Below, in pieces: positions 17,216-26,626 of a stretch of 64,000 bases of DNA (position 1 is its first letter; every line of letters begins with the position of its first letter). The stretch lies in contig NZ_JBBYXJ010000001.1 in assembly GCF_039655775.1 (NCBI RefSeq), positions 1,116,001 through 1,180,000 on the forward strand. The letters run 5' to 3'. Under the pieces are notes generated by a model that worked only from the letters and a program-made list of their open reading frames with translations, was not told the DNA's origin and did not search any database. The translations under genes and the position numbers were made by a program. This stretch comes from Iodidimonas sp. SYSU 1G8 (GTDB lineage Bacteria; Pseudomonadota; Alphaproteobacteria; SMXS01).

Positions 17216-19323
17216 ACATCCCGAACCGTAATGCGCGCCTTGTCGGCCACGCTGCCATCGGCGCGTTGCAGCACGACAAGATGCGTTCCCGGGCGCGGCG
17301 CCCACAGATAGTCGCGGGTCGCCGGCCCCAGGACCCGGTCGCCGATCTTGAGCACGAGCGATGGATCGCCGCCTTCCGCCCGGATCGGGACACGCGTGTG
17401 GCTGGCCGGAATATCGGGATCGAGGGCCACCACCACGCCATCCGCCGGGCTGACGATCCGTGCGAATGGCCCTGCGGGAACCGCCTCCATGACCGCGATC
17501 TCGGTTCCCTTCAGGAACCAGTCCTCCCGAGGCGTTTCCACGGCAGGCGAAAAGCGCACCTGTGACGCGACGACATCCCCCGGGGGCACCGGCGGCGCTT
17601 CCGTCTCGTCGCGTGCAAGCTGACTGATCACATCCTGCCAGATCGGCGCGGCGCCGCTGACGCCCGAGACATTATGCATGGAGTCGCCCTCGAAATTGCC
17701 GACCCAGACCCCCACCGTGTAGCGGCGGGAATACCCGATGCACCAATTGTCGCGCATGTCCTTGCTGGTCCCCGTCTTCACGGCGCTCCAGAAGCGGGTG
17801 TTGAGCGTGTTGGCGAGGCCGAAGGTGGTGATGCGCGCCGCCCGGTCGCTCAGGATATTGGAGACGAGGAACGCCGAGGCCTCCGACATCACGCGGCTGT
17901 CCGCCGCGACGGCGGCGTCCGGACTGACCGTGAGCGACGACAGCAGGCCGCCGCGCGCCAGCGCGCGATACGCCGTCACCTGCTCCCACAAGGTCACCTC
18001 GGCCGACCCCAGCGCCAGCGAGTAGCCATAATACTCACCGTCGCGGTCGATCCCCGCATATCCGGCGCTGTGCAGGCGGTCGCGGAACGCCTCGACACCC
18101 ACGAGGACCAGCGTGCGCACGGCCGGCACGTTGAGGGAACTGGCCAGCGCGGTGCGCACGCTGACCATGCCCTTGAAATCCCGGTCGTAATTCTGGGGAA
18201 TATACATGCCGAGCGCTGTCTGGAGATTGAGCGGTGAATCATCCAGCAGCGACGCTGGCGTCAGGTATCGGCGCTCGAGCGCCAGCCCGTAAAGGAACGG
18301 CTTGAGCGTGGAGCCCGCCTGCCGCGGCGCGCGGATGCCATCAACCTGCGCCGAGCGGGACAGACCGCCGCCCGAGGCCACATAGGCCAGCACCTGACCG
18401 GTCAGGTTGTCGACGACCAGCACGGCGCCGTCCCGCACATTGGCCTGGGTAAGCCCGCCCAGATGCCGGTCCAGCGCCTCGACGGCGACGCGCTGGATAT
18501 CGAGGTCCAGGGTGGTACGGCGCCGCTCACCCGCCTGACGCAGCAGCGCATTGCCAAGCTGCGGCGCCAGGTTTTCCTCGGCCATTCGAGCCCGGGCGTT
18601 ATCCAGAAGCCGCGCGGCCACGGCTCTGATCTCAGCGCAATCGGACAGACGTGCCCGCGCGCAGGCCCGGGCCGCGACGCGCTCCGACGACGCACCCGGG
18701 CTGGGCAGTAGGGCCGCGAGCACCAGGCTCTCGCTGGTACCAAGGCCGGACGGGTGCTTGCCGGACAGAAAACGAGCCGTCGCCCCGATCCCCTGCAGCT
18801 CGCCCCTGAAGTCCAGAAGGTTGAGATAGGCCTCCAGAATCTGCGGTTTGCTCCAATGACGCTCGAGGCTGTTCGCCGCCCGCATTTGCGCCAGCTTCTG
18901 TCTCCAGCCCCGCCGGCCGCCCGCCTTCAGACCGGGATCGATCAGCCCGGCGACCTGCATGGTGATGGTGCTGCCGCCGCGACGGGCGCCGCCGCTCAGC
19001 TGGCTCCACACCGCGCCGGCCGCCGCCGTCCAGTCGACGCCGCCATGGCGTTGGAAACGCCTGTCCTCGCCCGCCACGATGGCGTCCTTGAGCGCCGGCG
19101 ACATGCCATCGAGCGGCACCCAGTCGAGCCGCCTGATGCCGAAATCGACGCGCTTGACGGCGATGACCCGGCCCTCCCGGTCGAGCAGATAGGCTTCGGA
19201 GGGGCGATAGGCCTCGCGCACCTCCTTATAGGACGGCATGGAGACCGGCCAGAACAGGACTGCCGCCAACGCTGCCACCAGCACCACTGGTGGCAGCAGC
19301 AGGAACAGCCGGCGGCGTGTCAC
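17197..19323 (-). CDS. pbpC: Penicillin-binding protein 1C
   Basis: A 708-residue bifunctional murein synthase anchored by one N-terminal membrane helix (residues 5-27). The glycosyltransferase domain has the catalytic Glu at E86 in EDRRF and GGSTITMQ. The transpeptidase domain has the active Ser in S338-T-L-K341, an SxN box (SSLN) and KTGTS. A C-terminal PBP1C tail domain follows (from about residue 610). It begins with GTG at 19323, overlapping the TGA of the alpha-2-macroglobulin gene (GTGA), so both are coupled, the arrangement known in E. coli. Confidence 0.95.
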   Translation of the reverse strand: MTRRRLFLLLPPVVLVAALAAVLFWPVSMPSYKEVREAYRPSEAYLLDREGRVIAVKRVDFGIRRLDWVPLDGMSPALKDAIVAGEDRRFQRHGGVDWTAAAGAVWSQLSGGARRGGSTITMQVAGLIDPGLKAGGRRGWRQKLAQMRAANSLERHWSKPQILEAYLNLLDFRGELQGIGATARFLSGKHPSGLGTSESLVLAALLPSPGASSERVAARACARARLSDCAEIRAVAARLLDNARARMAEENLAPQLGNALLRQAGERRRTTLDLDIQRVAVEALDRHLGGLTQANVRDGAVLVVDNLTGQVLAYVASGGGLSRSAQVDGIRAPRQAGSTLKPFLYGLALERRYLTPASLLDDSPLNLQTALGMYIPQNYDRDFKGMVSVRTALASSLNVPAVRTLVLVGVEAFRDRLHSAGYAGIDRDGEYYGYSLALGSAEVTLWEQVTAYRALARGGLLSSLTVSPDAAVAADSRVMSEASAFLVSNILSDRAARITTFGLANTLNTRFWSAVKTGTSKDMRDNWCIGYSRRYTVGVWVGNFEGDSMHNVSGVSGAAPIWQDVISQLARDETEAPPVPPGDVVASQVRFSPAVETPREDWFLKGTEIAVMEAVPAGPFARIVSPADGVVVALDPDIPASHTRVPIRAEGGDPSLVLKIGDRVLGPATRDYLWAPRPGTHLVVLQRADGSVADKARITVRDVKAQQK

Positions 19324-22300
19324 TTCGCCTTCACCTCCAGCGCGGCGTTGGGATACTCGCCGAACATCTCGGGCGCATACATCGCCTCGATGCGCGTGGT
19401 CGGCAACTGGAACGTTCCGGGATTATTGAAACGCACGGTGTATTCCACCGTCCACTTTCCCTTCGGCACGAACCGGTAGTAGGCGATGAAGCCGTCGAAA
19501 CGCCGCTCCTCGAACGCCTTCGCGACCCAGCCTTCATCCCGTTCTCCCTGGGTCAGGGTCCGGGACTGGTTGGCGAGGCCGCTGCCCAGGATCGTCGCGC
19601 CGGCGGGGATGGGATCGTCGACGACGACCCAGCTCATATCGGACTGCGCTTCCAGGTCGAGGCGGATACGGGCCACGTCGCCGCGGGTCCAGACACCCTT
19701 TACCGCCTGCTCGACCGGCGTCACCGTCCGCACCGCCGTGAAGCCGGTCGTCAGAGGCTGCTTCAGCGGCAAGGCCGCCTTGGCCTGTACGATCGTCCAG
19801 GGCTTTCCGGCCCCCTGCTGTGTCAGCACGAGATCCTGCCGGCCGTCCTGCCACGGAAACGATTTTTCATGGACCGGAGCGCCGGTGTCCCAGGTCACGG
19901 AATCCGAGGCGGCACCGTAAGTCAGAGCGGTCGCGCCGGTCACCGGCGTCGCCTCGAATCGCGCGCTGAACTTCTCCATGGCAAGCACGCCCCACGCGTT
20001 CGCGACGGTCGTGTTCCAGTGACCCTGCTGCATGCGGCCCAGCGCGCCCCGAACCATGCGCGGGATGTCCGCCTGCCACTGCGGCGACTCCATGACCGAC
20101 AGCAGGATGCGGTTGGCGTTGGAATCGGGCGAGATCATCAGCCACCACAGCGCGTCGCTGCGTTCGGTGGAAAAGCCCATGGTCGTGCCCTGGAAGTTGA
20201 GCCGCGACCGCAGAATGTTCTCGGCCTGGGCCAGCTTCTGGTCGCGGCCCGGAATGGTGTCCATGCGCTGCAAGATGTTGCGCCAGTCGATCACCGCCGA
20301 CGTCGGCCACAGATTCGGCTCGATGGCGATGCTGGTCAGCATCTCCGGCATCGCCGCGCCATACCGCGAAAGCGCTTCGATCGCCGCGATCTTGCGGATC
20401 GCCAGATCCGCCGTGGGCAACGCCGAGCCCCGGACGATCCGGCCTTCGACGAAGCCGGCGAGACCCTGGAGAAGAATGTTCCGCTCGTTCTCGGGAATGT
20501 CCCAGCCCGCCTCGTGCGACACCGCCAGCACATAGGTGGTCAGCGTGTCCTCGCCCTGCAGCAACTGGCTGGGGAAATAGCGCAGCAGACCGTCGCGGTC
20601 CCGATATTCGGGCATCAGGCTGACCATCCTTTGCCACAGCGCCTCGTCGCGCAGGGCAATCGAGCGGGAGACGTTCTGCTCGAAGCAGGTGTACGGGTAC
20701 AGCGACATGTAATCGCGCACCCCATCCAGTCCGTCACCCAGCCTGGCGCGCAGGGTGACGTCAAGACCGCCGCGCCCCGGAATGGCGTCCGCCGGCCGCT
20801 CCGCCGGAATGCTGAGGCTGCCATCGACCTGCTCCAGCGTCGCCATGTAGGTCCGGACAGGCACGGCCTCGCGGACCGCCTGCTTCACGCGGAGCTGGTC
20901 ACCGGTCGCGGTGCCCTTCTTGCGCACCGAAATATCCCAGCCCAGCTCCTTGGGCCCGTTCGGCACCGTCACCATCCAGTTCACATCCCGCGCGGCGCCC
21001 GCCGGTACGTCGATCTCACGGACGTCCAGCGGCGCGGGCAAAGCGGGCGTTACCACCGCCTCGACCGCGACCTTCATGTTCTTCTTCGTGGTGTTGCGGA
21101 CAGTGAACATGGCCGTGAATCGGTCGCCTTCGCGCACCATTTGAGGCAGCCCCGAATGCACCATCAGATCCTGGCTGGTGGCGATGGTGGCGCTGCCCGT
21201 GCCGAACAGGTCCGCCGCCGCGTTGGCAACCGCGACGATCCGGAAGCTGGTCAGCGAGTCGTTCAGCGGAATGGTCACCACGGCATTGCCATCGGCGTCC
21301 AGCTTGGCGCGTCCCTGCCAGAGAAGCAGTGTGTCGAACAGCTCGCGCGCGCCTTCCCGTCCACCGCCGCCGCCGGTCGGCACGGCCTTGCGGCCATAAT
21401 GCCGTTTGCCGACGACCTGCATCTGCGCGGTGGAACTCCAGACCTCGATGGCACGCTCGCCCATCATGCTGTCCAGCAGGTTCCACGACGGATTCGGCGA
21501 CAAGGCCAGCAGTCCTTCATCGACCGCCGCGATCGCGATCTCGGCGCCGGCGGGCAGCTTCTTGCCGTTCGCGCGTTCGACATGGATCGCGACCTCGACC
21601 TTGTCCCGGACGCGGAACGTATCTCCCTTCGGCTTGACCGTGACATCGAGCCGATGCGGCTTCCAGCCAACGCGGATCTTGCCCACGCCGAGCCGGTAGG
21701 CGGGCTTGCTGAGGTCGACCAGCGCCGATGCCTTGCCGCCATCACGGGCAACCAGCCAGCGCGGCAGGTCGTATTCCCGTGCCATGTCGGACATCCAACT
21801 GCGCCAGTCCCCGACCCGGCCGCGCACGGCCAGCACGGACACAAAGATGTTCGGCGCGTAATTGTCCTTGATCGGCACCTCGATGACCGGGTTGCTGCCG
21901 GAGATCTCCGTGACGAAGCTGTCGATCACGCCTTCGCGCTCCACGGTCACCAGCGCGGTGGCATGGCGGAATGGCGAGCGCACCTGGAAGCGCGCGGTGT
22001 CGCCGGCCTGATACTCCGGTTCCTCGGGCAGCACGTCCATGCGGTCGCTGGCGGCCTGGTCGAACCAGCTGTCACTGCCCGCGACCCAGGCGGACTGGGT
22101 CGCGCCGGAGACACGACCCTCCTTGTCCTTGGCCTCGGCACGCAACAGGATTTCGCCGGAGACGCCGGGCGCGACATCGCAGTGCATCAGCCCGTTGCGG
22201 TCGGTGTCGCCTTCGCACGACGCCGGAATGCGGCTGACCTTCGTGCTGCTTTCATAATCATAGAAGCCGCCGATCAGACGCTTCCGGTATGAATAGGTCG

Positions 22301-25130
22301 TGCGCTGGTAGAGCGAGACCCGGACCTCACGGCCGCTGACGGGCTTGCCGTCCAGATCGAGAACAACCACCGAGAAGCGCAGATTGTCGCCGCTGCCCGT
22401 CCACTGGTCGCGTTTGATGCCCACGTGAATCGCGGAAGGACGAAGGGAAACCCGCCCAGCCACGGTCTGGATCTCGCCATTGGCGTCGCTGTATTCCAGC
22501 TCGGCGACCAGTTGCGCCGGTTCGTCCAGGGTTTTCGGCACCGGCACGCTGACCCGCCGCGCACCCTGCGCGTCGAGCGTCAGCGGAATGACCTGGGTCC
22601 TCGGCTGGGACGTATCGCCGTTCTGCTCCGGATCGATATCATACGGCGTCCCTTCGCTCTGCTGCAGGCCTTCCTTCACCGGCTTTCCGCCGAAGCCGTA
22701 ATTGTCGTAGTCGGCGAACGAGACCTGTTGCGGTGTAACCACGGTACGTAACTTGACCGGCGCATCGCCCGCGCCGCCGCCGGAGAGATATTTGACGTAG
22801 AGGTCGAACTGGACGTCCTTGGGCTTTACCTGCGGCTTGTCCGGCCCCTGGACGACCGCCGACATGGTCGGCACGCGGAACTGTTCGACCTTGAACGTGC
22901 CGGCGCTGAATGTTTCGGTCGGGCTGAAATCCAGCGACACGGTGTACTCGCCCAGCTTGGCTTCGGCCGGTATCTGCCATGTTTGCTCGGCGATGCCGCC
23001 CGCATCGAACGACGCGGCCAGCTCATAGGACTGATCGCTGCCGCGGTGGGTGATGACCAGCTTGGCCGCTCGCGGCTTGTCATCCATCCGGACGATGCCG
23101 TCGGACGTATGACGGCGCAGGAAGAACTTCATCGAAACGGTCTCGCCCGCGCGGAACAGGCTGCGGTCGAACACGGTGCGCACCAGGCTGGGATCGGCGC
23201 CATAGGCCGGCAGGTTGAAGTCGTAGGGGCCGATACCATTGTTCCACGACGTCAGCGTGAAACTCATGTCGTCATCGGTGCGCGCGCTGATCATCAAGGC
23301 CGGCGACGACCAATCGACACAGCGCTCGGACGTGTAGGTCGGCGGCGGCAGCTTGCCCGCCTCCACCGTGGCCGTTCCCTTCTTGCCGGTCGCGCCCGTC
23401 CACAGCACGTTCCCGGTACAGAAGTCACTGATGCTGATCCGGGCATTCGCCACCGGCTTGGCGTCGTGCAGGCTTGTGACCCAGACGGCCGAGCGCTCGC
23501 GGCCCCATTTGAAATGGACTGTCATGTCCGTGACCAGCGCGGTGGTGGCCACATGGCGCACCTTTCCCTTGGCCATCAGCGCTTCGCCCAGGATCGGGCT
23601 GGCCAGCTCGATGACATAGAAGCCCGGATTCTGCAGCGGAATGCCGACCACCTCGAACGCCTTGGCGCCCTCGGCCTTGGGCAGTTTGAACGCCATGGTT
23701 TTTGCCCTGGCGCCGAACACCGAATTGTCGCCGGTCCGTTCGATCCAGCGGGCCGGCTTGCCCGCTTCGGTGGTCTCGTAGCTACCGCGATTCTCCATCC
23801 CGGTTGAAACGCGGCGCAGCCATTCGGCGATCTGCTTGTCGTCCTGGGAGAGGACCAGCGCATTGCCGGCGATCGGTGACGTCAGCGCCGCCTTGCCGGG
23901 AACAAGCGGTTCCACGTTGCGAAGGGTGACCGGGAGCACGCCGCCCTCATGCGCCTCGATGATGCCGAACTCGCCGGAGAACTTGGCAAGCGGCGGATAT
24001 ACATCGACGGCCATCTGCAGTGGAAAGCGCTGCGCATTCTCGAGCGTGCGGCCGGCATCATCCGTCAGTCCGGCCGGCAGGTTGACAATCATCGACGTTT
24101 TCTCGGGGAACGGCCCGGTGAATTCCAGGTTGCTCAGCGCCGCTTCCGCGCCTTCCAGCTTCGGCTTGTAGACCTTGCCGCCTGGGGCCGTCAGTGTCAC
24201 GCCGAGGGCCTTCTCGCGCGGCACCGGCGAGGAAAAATTGACCCGGATCGGCCGCATGGGCAGACAACCCGCCTGTGCGTTGGTCCTCTCGCATTCGACG
24301 CGCGCGGTGAAGGCCGGACGCACGCGGTAGGACAGGCGCTGCTCCTGGCCGTTGCCGACGCCCTGAGGGGTCGCCACGCCCTCGCCCCAAACCAGTTCGA
24401 CCCGCGTTGCCGGTGCCAGGTCGCGCTGGCAGCGGACCACCGAGACCAGCTGCTCGGCCTTTTCCACCGCGCGGTCACGCACGCGGGCATAGGATTCGCC
24501 GCCATCCTTCCAGAGGAGATAGTAATAGGAATATCCGGTCCGGCGGCTGGCTTTCAGGATCGCCTCGCGCTCGTCGCCACGCAGGACCTGCAGGGGAATA
24601 CGCTCGCCCACGCCCTCGACGGCGCAGTAGGCGTTTTTCTCGATGGACGCGGGATCGGCCGGCGCGTCCAGCGCCAGGACGAAGACCTGACGCTCGTCGA
24701 TGCTTTCGGAGCCCTGATAGGGAAGCTGGGCCCGGATCGAAGGCCCGCCGGTGTTGAAACTGTAAGAAGGGGTGCCCGAAATACCGCTGCCATCGAGCGC
24801 CCGCGCCGTCTCCTTGGCGGTGAAACTACAGGTGACGCCGCCGGGCACATCGGCCTCGAAGTCATAGACCCAGTTGCGCGTATCGGCCCAGCGACCCTTG
24901 CCCTTGGCCGGACACTGGACGTCGAACGGATCGTCGAGACGGGGATCGCCGAGCGCGACCATGTTGGAGGAGAAGCGAACCGCGACCTGCCGCACGTCCT
25001 TGACGGTCCCGGTCGGCGTGAACACCTCGACGGAAACCGCGTTGGCGGCCGTGGGGGCCATGACGGTTGTCAACGCCGTCACCAGCGCGAACCCCAACCC
25101 GGAAATGCGAGCTTTCCAATTCCGCGTCAT
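19320..25130 (-). CDS. yfhM: Bacterial alpha-2-macroglobulin
   Basis: A 1936-residue periplasmic protease trap. The order of parts fits the family: signal peptide (residues 1-31, cut near AANA), several MG-type beta domains, a bait region near the middle, and the thioester motif C-F-E-Q at residues 1482-1485 within YPYTCFEQN, then an alpha-helical thioester domain and the C-terminal beta domain. Thioester-bearing proteins of this type bind attacking proteases covalently. The signal lacks a lipobox, unlike the E. coli protein. ATG 25130 follows GGAGGCAGGG. It is coupled to pbpC downstream. Confidence 0.93.
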   Translation of the reverse strand: MTRNWKARISGLGFALVTALTTVMAPTAANAVSVEVFTPTGTVKDVRQVAVRFSSNMVALGDPRLDDPFDVQCPAKGKGRWADTRNWVYDFEADVPGGVTCSFTAKETARALDGSGISGTPSYSFNTGGPSIRAQLPYQGSESIDERQVFVLALDAPADPASIEKNAYCAVEGVGERIPLQVLRGDEREAILKASRRTGYSYYYLLWKDGGESYARVRDRAVEKAEQLVSVVRCQRDLAPATRVELVWGEGVATPQGVGNGQEQRLSYRVRPAFTARVECERTNAQAGCLPMRPIRVNFSSPVPREKALGVTLTAPGGKVYKPKLEGAEAALSNLEFTGPFPEKTSMIVNLPAGLTDDAGRTLENAQRFPLQMAVDVYPPLAKFSGEFGIIEAHEGGVLPVTLRNVEPLVPGKAALTSPIAGNALVLSQDDKQIAEWLRRVSTGMENRGSYETTEAGKPARWIERTGDNSVFGARAKTMAFKLPKAEGAKAFEVVGIPLQNPGFYVIELASPILGEALMAKGKVRHVATTALVTDMTVHFKWGRERSAVWVTSLHDAKPVANARISISDFCTGNVLWTGATGKKGTATVEAGKLPPPTYTSERCVDWSSPALMISARTDDDMSFTLTSWNNGIGPYDFNLPAYGADPSLVRTVFDRSLFRAGETVSMKFFLRRHTSDGIVRMDDKPRAAKLVITHRGSDQSYELAASFDAGGIAEQTWQIPAEAKLGEYTVSLDFSPTETFSAGTFKVEQFRVPTMSAVVQGPDKPQVKPKDVQFDLYVKYLSGGGAGDAPVKLRTVVTPQQVSFADYDNYGFGGKPVKEGLQQSEGTPYDIDPEQNGDTSQPRTQVIPLTLDAQGARRVSVPVPKTLDEPAQLVAELEYSDANGEIQTVAGRVSLRPSAIHVGIKRDQWTGSGDNLRFSVVVLDLDGKPVSGREVRVSLYQRTTYSYRKRLIGGFYDYESSTKVSRIPASCEGDTDRNGLMHCDVAPGVSGEILLRAEAKDKEGRVSGATQSAWVAGSDSWFDQAASDRMDVLPEEPEYQAGDTARFQVRSPFRHATALVTVEREGVIDSFVTEISGSNPVIEVPIKDNYAPNIFVSVLAVRGRVGDWRSWMSDMAREYDLPRWLVARDGGKASALVDLSKPAYRLGVGKIRVGWKPHRLDVTVKPKGDTFRVRDKVEVAIHVERANGKKLPAGAEIAIAAVDEGLLALSPNPSWNLLDSMMGERAIEVWSSTAQMQVVGKRHYGRKAVPTGGGGGREGARELFDTLLLWQGRAKLDADGNAVVTIPLNDSLTSFRIVAVANAAADLFGTGSATIATSQDLMVHSGLPQMVREGDRFTAMFTVRNTTKKNMKVAVEAVVTPALPAPLDVREIDVPAGAARDVNWMVTVPNGPKELGWDISVRKKGTATGDQLRVKQAVREAVPVRTYMATLEQVDGSLSIPAERPADAIPGRGGLDVTLRARLGDGLDGVRDYMSLYPYTCFEQNVSRSIALRDEALWQRMVSLMPEYRDRDGLLRYFPSQLLQGEDTLTTYVLAVSHEAGWDIPENERNILLQGLAGFVEGRIVRGSALPTADLAIRKIAAIEALSRYGAAMPEMLTSIAIEPNLWPTSAVIDWRNILQRMDTIPGRDQKLAQAENILRSRLNFQGTTMGFSTERSDALWWLMISPDSNANRILLSVMESPQWQADIPRMVRGALGRMQQGHWNTTVANAWGVLAMEKFSARFEATPVTGATALTYGAASDSVTWDTGAPVHEKSFPWQDGRQDLVLTQQGAGKPWTIVQAKAALPLKQPLTTGFTAVRTVTPVEQAVKGVWTRGDVARIRLDLEAQSDMSWVVVDDPIPAGATILGSGLANQSRTLTQGERDEGWVAKAFEERRFDGFIAYYRFVPKGKWTVEYTVRFNNPGTFQLPTTRIEAMYAPEMFGEYPNAALEVKAK

Positions 25131-25331
25131 GTCCCTGCCTCCAGGCATCCGGCCACTTGAAAAACGTTGGCGCCGTTGGCCGGCCGGGCGCGATTGTACG
25201 CGCGTAAACCGGTTAAGTTCTAGCGGTCGCTCAAAAAATTCTCGTTCCCACCCCGACCGTTCCGTCACGACGATATCAGCCACCGACAAATCGGAGTATG
25301 TTACCCGGCGGTTCATTTCGGGAGGGAAACC

Positions 25332-25733
25332 ATGAGCGAAACACCGAGCCAGGAACTCGTCATTCTGGTCTGGAGCGTCATCCTGACCTTTGTCCTGATC
25401 CTGATACCGGCAACCCAGTCGGTGATGGTCAATGGCATGAAGACCATGACGGGCGCGCGCGACAACCTGCCCGAGCCAGGCACGGTCAACAAGCGGCTGC
25501 GCCGCCTGGCCGGCAACATGATCGAGAACATGGTCCTGTTCACGCCGCTGGTGCTGGCGGCCGCCGTCGCCGGTATCTCCAACGAGTGGACGGTGCTGGG
25601 CGCGCAGCTCTTCCTCGGTGGACGCATCGTGCATGCCCTGGTCTATGCCTTCGGCGTCCCCTGGATCCGCCCCGTGTTCTGGGGCGTCGCGGTTACCGGC
25701 ATGGGCATGATCGCCTGGCAGCTGTTGTCGTAA
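25332..25733 (+). CDS. MAPEG family membrane protein
   Basis: 133 residues with four predicted membrane helices (LVILVWSVILTFVLILI; MVLFTPLVLAAAVAGI; a third near LGAQLFLGGRIVHALVY; VFWGVAVTGMGMIAWQLL). The motif R-x2-N-M-I-E-N-M in RLAGNMIENM and the GRIVHALVYAFG part are typical of the MAPEG superfamily (glutathione and eicosanoid enzymes in animals; unknown in most bacteria). ATG 25332 has GGGAGGG. The 200 bp to the divergent A2M gene hold the two promoters, though no clear boxes are seen. Confidence 0.9.
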   Translation: MSETPSQELVILVWSVILTFVLILIPATQSVMVNGMKTMTGARDNLPEPGTVNKRLRRLAGNMIENMVLFTPLVLAAAVAGISNEWTVLGAQLFLGGRIVHALVYAFGVPWIRPVFWGVAVTGMGMIAWQLLS

Positions 25734-25741
25734 TCGCATTA

Positions 25742-25775
25742 ACCATCCGATGTTGATGGGAAATTTCCGGATGGT
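25742..25775. repeat. Inverted repeat after the MAPEG gene
   Basis: ACCATCCG (25742-25749) pairs with CGGATGGT (25768-25775) around an 18-nt loop, 8 bp after the stop. There is no U-rich tail, so a terminator role is only possible. Confidence 0.4.
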
Positions 25776-25814
25776 GTAAACTGAGTGCCCTTGTAGCGCA
25801 GAGCCAGGTTCATC

Positions 25815-26621
25815 ATGTGGCGGGCATTCGCGAACCGGTCACTTGGACTACTCGCCTGGCTTGTCTGGCACTGCAGTTCTCCGCGACACGCGCAACTGGC
25901 GGCATGGCGCGTGATCGTCGTCTCCCACCCGATGCTTTCCCTGATCTATCGGACCGGTGTGTCCAGGCGGCTTCGCAAGGATTGGCGCGGGTCCATGCTC
26001 AACCGGTTTCTCAGCGTGTTCGCCCGTATTGATCCGGCGTTCAAACTCCATGTGGACATGAGCGGGATCCATTATCTGGACGACGCCCGTCGGCGGCATG
26101 GCGGCGTTCTGATCTGCACGGGGCATTTCGGACTGACGCTGGCCGCTCACAAGGCGCTTCTGGACCTGAGTATCGAACCCGTCTTCGTTGGTTCCGGCTT
26201 GGAGGGTGCGCGCGATACATCCGGGTGGAACTGGGGAACGCCCAAGCCGGTCGAGTTGCTGGATTCAGACCGGCCCGATGTTCTCCTCCAGGCCAGGCGG
26301 CGGATCGACGCCGGCGCCGTGGTCATCGCCTATGTGGATTACGACCCGGAAGAGGGCCGTGCCGGCAAAGGCGGGCCGATGGCCATCTCGCCCAATGCCT
26401 TCGCCTGGGCCGCCTTGAACCGCGTCCCGCTGCTGTTCATGGCGTCCCATCCGGGCAAAGACGGCAGGATCCAGCTGGAATTCACGTTGCCGCCGCATCC
26501 GCTGCCCGACAATCCGCGCGCAGCGCACGAATGCGCGACCGGGTTCCGGGATTTCATGGCGGCCCGGATGGACCGCGATTATGTGATCCTGCGCCCCAAG
26601 GACGCTGGTCCGGCTCTTTGA
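25815..26621 (+). CDS. LpxL/LPLAT-like acyltransferase candidate
   Basis: 268 residues. The motif TGHFGLTLAAH near residue 100 resembles the H-x4-D/E catalytic box region of lipid A acyltransferases, preceded by a hydrophobic strand (GGVLICTG) and followed by a pocket-like VVIAYVDYDPEEG. The acidic partner of the catalytic His is not clear: HFGLTL has no D or E four positions on. So it may be a non-canonical or altered member. An N-terminal hydrophobic segment (LGLLAWLVWH) is short. ATG 25815 follows AGAGCCAGG. Confidence 0.55.
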   Translation: MWRAFANRSLGLLAWLVWHCSSPRHAQLAAWRVIVVSHPMLSLIYRTGVSRRLRKDWRGSMLNRFLSVFARIDPAFKLHVDMSGIHYLDDARRRHGGVLICTGHFGLTLAAHKALLDLSIEPVFVGSGLEGARDTSGWNWGTPKPVELLDSDRPDVLLQARRRIDAGAVVIAYVDYDPEEGRAGKGGPMAISPNAFAWAALNRVPLLFMASHPGKDGRIQLEFTLPPHPLPDNPRAAHECATGFRDFMAARMDRDYVILRPKDAGPAL

Positions 26622-26626
26622 GACGC

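Noticed and set aside
19290-22292. 1000-codon open frame on the plus strand opposite the alpha-2-macroglobulin gene
   Set aside because: Same antisense effect of GC-rich third positions; no ribosome site and no domain, whereas the minus-strand protein has a full domain order.
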